DNA from: JBPOIS01 sp052034295
GTDB lineage: Bacteria > Pseudomonadota > Gammaproteobacteria > Pseudomonadales > Moraxellaceae
Length of the DNA: 8,577 nucleotides
Assembly (NCBI GenBank): GCA_052034295.1
Contig: JBPOIS010000084.1
Span: 1 to 8,577 of the forward strand
Direction: 5' to 3'
Part shown: positions 6,223-8,577 of the stretch, in pieces
How positions within the stretch are numbered: the stretch's first letter is position 1
Layout of the letters: each line of letters opens with the position of its first letter
Notes under the pieces: model-generated
What the model was told of the DNA's origin: nothing
The model's database searches: none
The model's input: the letters and a program-made list of their open reading frames with translations, nothing else
Position numbers and translations under genes: made by a program

Positions 6223-7635
6223 ATGAACAAGCCTGAACAGGCCGGTATCCGATCCATGCGCCAATCGTTTTTGCAGCGCTTCAGCCTGTTGCAGGACAAG
6301 GCCGATGACGAGCAGATCGAGCGGCAAATCCGTGATGGGGTGGAGATGGCCGGGGCCACGCCGTGGATCCTGATGTTTGCCATTGTGGTGGCTTCTGTGG
6401 GACTGAATGTCAATTCCACGGCGGTGATCATCGGGGCCATGCTGATTTCACCGCTGATGGGGCCGATCATGGGGGCTGGGCTGGGGATCGCCATTTATGA
6501 CTTTGATCTGGTCAAGCGGGCGCTGCTCAATCTGTTGATTGCCACTGTGATCAGCCTGCTGGTGTCAACGCTGTACTTCAGCCTGTCGCCCTTGCAGGAG
6601 GTGCGTTCGGAGCTGCTGGCCCGAACCATGCCCACGGTGTGGGATGTGATCATTGCGTTCTTTGGTGGATTGGCCGGTGTGGTGGGTGCCACCCGCCGTG
6701 AAAAATCCAATGTCATTCCCGGTGTGGCCATTGCGACTGCACTGATGCCACCCGTATGCACGGCCGGTTTTGGGCTGGCGACAGGGCGCTGGGATTTTGT
6801 CGGCGGTGCACTGTATCTATACACCATCAATTGTGTATTTATTGCCATTGCCACGGTGATTGGCATTCGTACCGTCCACCTCAGGGCACACACCTTTGCT
6901 GATGCAAAAACCGCCAGGCGAATCAAACTGGGCCTGTATGGGCTGGCCTTGTCCACGGCCTTGCCCAGTGGCTATCTGGCCTTCAAACTGGTGAACGAAG
7001 AATTGTTCAATTCACGTGCACGGAGTTTTGTGGAACAGGAATTTGCAATTGCGCAGACCCATGTCGCCGATCTGAAAATCCATCCAAAAACCCGGCTGAT
7101 TGAGGTTTCCCTGATTGGCAAGCCGCTGGATCAGCGTACTCTCAAAACCATTGAAGCGCATCTGGCAACCACCGCCCTGAAGGAGGCCAAAATCATCGTC
7201 CATCAATCGGCCAACAATGAGGTGGACATGACCGCCCTGCGCTCATCACTGCTGGGGGATCTGTACCGGGACAGCCAGACCCTGCTTGCCCAGCGGGATC
7301 AGGAAATCGAGCGGCTCAGGCAGGATGCGGCGACGCGCAATGCCCTGTTCCGGGTGGCAGGGGACATCAGTCAGGAGCTGCGTGCCCAGTATCCAGAAAT
7401 CAGGGAGGTGATTATTGGTGAAGGTGTTTCTGTGAATGAAGCCGGTGAGAAGGGACAGAAAGTAGTCCAGTTGGGGGTGTCTTCTGTGAGGCGCATTGCC
7501 CCTGCACAGCAGGAAAAAATTCGCAACTGGTTCAGAATCCGCACCAAGGCGGGCGCCGTGATCGTCAAGTTTGACCTATATGCGCCAAAGCCCGCTTCGG
7601 CTTCTGTGGCCGAAAAGTCGAAAGCGGCTGAATGA
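6223..7635 (+). CDS. DUF389-family membrane protein of unknown function
   Basis: Encodes 470 residues from the ATG at 6223. A GTG at 6211 would add four residues and has AGGA 10 nt upstream; the ATG has GGTGG 5 nt upstream, so the start is uncertain. The N-terminal part carries the DUF389 signature: a charged amphipathic lead-in (DDEQIERQIRDG, about 28-39), then VASVGLNVNSTAVIIGAMLISPLMGPIMGAGLGIAIYD (about 56-93), then GGLAGVVGATRREKSNVIPGVAIATALMPPVCTAGFGLATG (about 148-188) and GALYLYTINCVFIAIATV. I count about six or seven membrane segments up to residue 256. The remaining 210 residues are soluble, with two alpha/beta stretches joined by a charged helical, possibly coiled-coil region (DSQTLLAQRDQEIERLRQDAATRN, about 350-373). 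The biochemical role of the family is not known to me; the Gly/Pro-rich helices suggest a pore or carrier, which is inference. It ends next to a small zinc-ribbon-like gene. Confidence 0.9.
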   Translation: MNKPEQAGIRSMRQSFLQRFSLLQDKADDEQIERQIRDGVEMAGATPWILMFAIVVASVGLNVNSTAVIIGAMLISPLMGPIMGAGLGIAIYDFDLVKRALLNLLIATVISLLVSTLYFSLSPLQEVRSELLARTMPTVWDVIIAFFGGLAGVVGATRREKSNVIPGVAIATALMPPVCTAGFGLATGRWDFVGGALYLYTINCVFIAIATVIGIRTVHLRAHTFADAKTARRIKLGLYGLALSTALPSGYLAFKLVNEELFNSRARSFVEQEFAIAQTHVADLKIHPKTRLIEVSLIGKPLDQRTLKTIEAHLATTALKEAKIIVHQSANNEVDMTALRSSLLGDLYRDSQTLLAQRDQEIERLRQDAATRNALFRVAGDISQELRAQYPEIREVIIGEGVSVNEAGEKGQKVVQLGVSSVRRIAPAQQEKIRNWFRIRTKAGAVIVKFDLYAPKPASASVAEKSKAAE

Positions 7636-7706
7636 GACTGCACGACACCACCTGTCCAGCCCCAGCGCTATGCTGTCCAAGTCCTCGGCAAAAAACAGGT
7701 GCCCCC

Positions 7707-7946
7707 ATGGTCATGCCCCTCCCGCTACAGGTGTATCAATGCGACCGCTGTGGTCACCGGGTCGGCTTTCATGCCCGCAGTGATGTGCTGTACCGTTTGC
7801 CCCCAGAGCAATGCCAGTGTGGTGGTACCTACGTGGGCCGCATGCCCGGTGTGCTGGACCGGCTGGCGCTGCGGCTGGGTCGGATCCGGGTGTTTTCCGG
7901 GCAGGACCCCCGCGGCCCGCTGGGCGATCCGCGCGACTGGTCCTGA
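7707..7946 (+). CDS. Small hypothetical protein with a zinc-ribbon-like cysteine arrangement
   Basis: From the ATG at 7707 (AGGT 6 nt upstream) it encodes 79 residues. It has two cysteine pairs, CDRC (12-15) and CQC (36-38), spaced C-x2-C-x20-C-x-C, each followed by Gly as in zinc knuckles. I infer a rubredoxin/zinc-ribbon-like metal site. The tail (about 45-79) is Arg- and Leu-rich with RLALRLGRIRVFSG and looks soluble; there is no signal peptide or membrane segment. The same frame is open back to an ATG at 7632 that overlaps the DUF389 stop as ATGA. That longer form has 104 residues and would be translationally coupled, but its first 25 residues look non-coding in character. I recognise no named family. 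It is probably co-transcribed with the DUF389 gene. Confidence 0.65.
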   Translation: MVMPLPLQVYQCDRCGHRVGFHARSDVLYRLPPEQCQCGGTYVGRMPGVLDRLALRLGRIRVFSGQDPRGPLGDPRDWS

Positions 7947-8001
7947 ACGCGGACAACGCCTTGGGCACGGGTGTTTTTACTACAAAATTCCCGGCAAATG
8001 C

Positions 8002-8019
8002 TGCACAGTGCACACTGCA
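8002..8019. promoter_or_regulatory. Imperfect palindrome upstream of the exported protein gene
   Basis: TGCACAGTGCACACTGCA pairs with itself at 7 of 9 positions, and is centred about 60 bp before the ATG at 8072. The only gene-free DNA here is the 125-bp spacer 7947-8071. It could be an operator or a chance symmetry; no clear promoter boxes flank it. Confidence 0.3.
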
Positions 8020-8071
8020 CCGCCGTCCTCCGCTTCGGCACACTGGACGCTTTACCGCTGGAGCGCAAACC

Positions 8072-8577
8072 ATGCGTGTTTTTGCCGATTCTGTGGTTCA
8101 GGCTGCCGGGGTGTGCGTCACCCTGTGTAGCCCCCTGCTGGCCCATGCCACACCGGCCAGCACCTATCAACAGGTGCATGACCAGGTGTTTGCCCGGCCT
8201 CAGGTCGATCGCGCAGCCGCCCCCGACATTCAGCAGGAGCAAGCAGTGTATGCCGCAGGGCAATTGCCGCACTACCCGGTCACGGCCAGCTCGATTGCTG
8301 CAGCAGGAGTGGGTAGGCTGCGCCAGGACGCCAAACGCACGCTACAGGACCATGTGGACCTGATGCCCCGGCTGGCCAAGCTGGTGCACGCCAACGGCAT
8401 CTGTCTGGCCGGGCAGTGGCAGATCACCGAACCCACACCCTACACCGGCTATCTGCGTCAGGGGGCCAGAGGGCTGTTTCTGGGGCGCGCCTCGGTGTCC
8501 CTGAGTGAAACCCGCCGCGACCAGCCGCGTGGACTGGCGTTTGCAGGCAAGATTTTTCCGACCCTGGACCCGCAGCA
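8072..8577 (+). CDS. Exported protein with catalase-like N-terminal core (C-terminus beyond window)
   Basis: An open frame of 168 codons runs off the right edge. The ATG at 8072 has GGAG 8 nt upstream. Residues 1-26 look like a Sec signal peptide with a weakly charged start (hydrophobic core about 13-24, cleavage site AHA). Residues 27-95 are polar with no recognised domain. From about 100 the fragment reads LAKLVHANGICLAGQWQITE, then GLFLGRASVSLSETRRDQPRGLAFAGKIFPT. By eye this lines up with the catalase core pattern VVHARG..G.F..T, then VRFS, then RDPRGFA.KFYT. His106 sits at the place of the distal catalytic histidine. I therefore infer a catalase-superfamily, possibly haem-binding, periplasmic protein. 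The proximal tyrosine and the rest of the fold lie outside the window, so function (peroxidase, catalase or neither) is open. Confidence 0.6.
   Translation, partial: MRVFADSVVQAAGVCVTLCSPLLAHATPASTYQQVHDQVFARPQVDRAAAPDIQQEQAVYAAGQLPHYPVTASSIAAAGVGRLRQDAKRTLQDHVDLMPRLAKLVHANGICLAGQWQITEPTPYTGYLRQGARGLFLGRASVSLSETRRDQPRGLAFAGKIFPTLDPQ

Noticed and set aside
7971..8363. Plus-strand open frame of 130 codons at the right end
   Set aside because: Out of frame with the exported protein, which has a ribosome binding site, signal peptide and catalase-like pattern; this one has none.

Overview
The window reads as GC-rich proteobacterial chromosome. The ornithine carbamoyltransferase has the short anabolic type of sequence seen in beta- and gammaproteobacteria, and a TolC-type outer-membrane channel implies a Gram-negative envelope. 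I lean towards a betaproteobacterium such as one of the Neisseriales, but the sequence alone does not settle this. I see no tRNA, rRNA, CRISPR array, insertion sequence or phage gene.

Left part, minus strand: argF (ornithine carbamoyltransferase, cut by the left edge) lies downstream of a two-gene unit made of a TetR-family repressor and a TolC-family channel. The repressor stop and the channel start share the four bases ATGA. Centre, plus strand: emrA (membrane-fusion/adaptor protein) and emrB (14-helix DHA2 drug:proton antiporter) run away from the repressor. The 201-bp divergent spacer carries a strong palindromic element, read in two overlapping registers, between plausible promoters for the two arms. 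Together tetR-tolC and emrAB look like a self-contained, self-regulated tripartite pump: EmrB in the inner membrane, EmrA across the periplasm, the TolC-like channel in the outer membrane, and the TetR protein sensing a pump substrate and repressing both arms. A 13-bp hairpin with a U-rich tail sits between emrA and emrB.

Right part, plus strand: after a gene-free stretch of almost 300 bp come a DUF389-family membrane protein of unknown function, a small cysteine-pair (zinc-ribbon-like) protein directly behind it, and the first 168 codons of an exported protein. The end of that last fragment resembles the N-terminal core of catalase-fold haem proteins. It runs off the right edge.

Nothing here is clearly a wholly new system. 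The points most worth a second look are the dedicated outer-membrane channel translationally coupled to its repressor, the double-register operator, the hairpin inside emrAB, the DUF389/zinc-ribbon pair and the exported catalase-like fragment.
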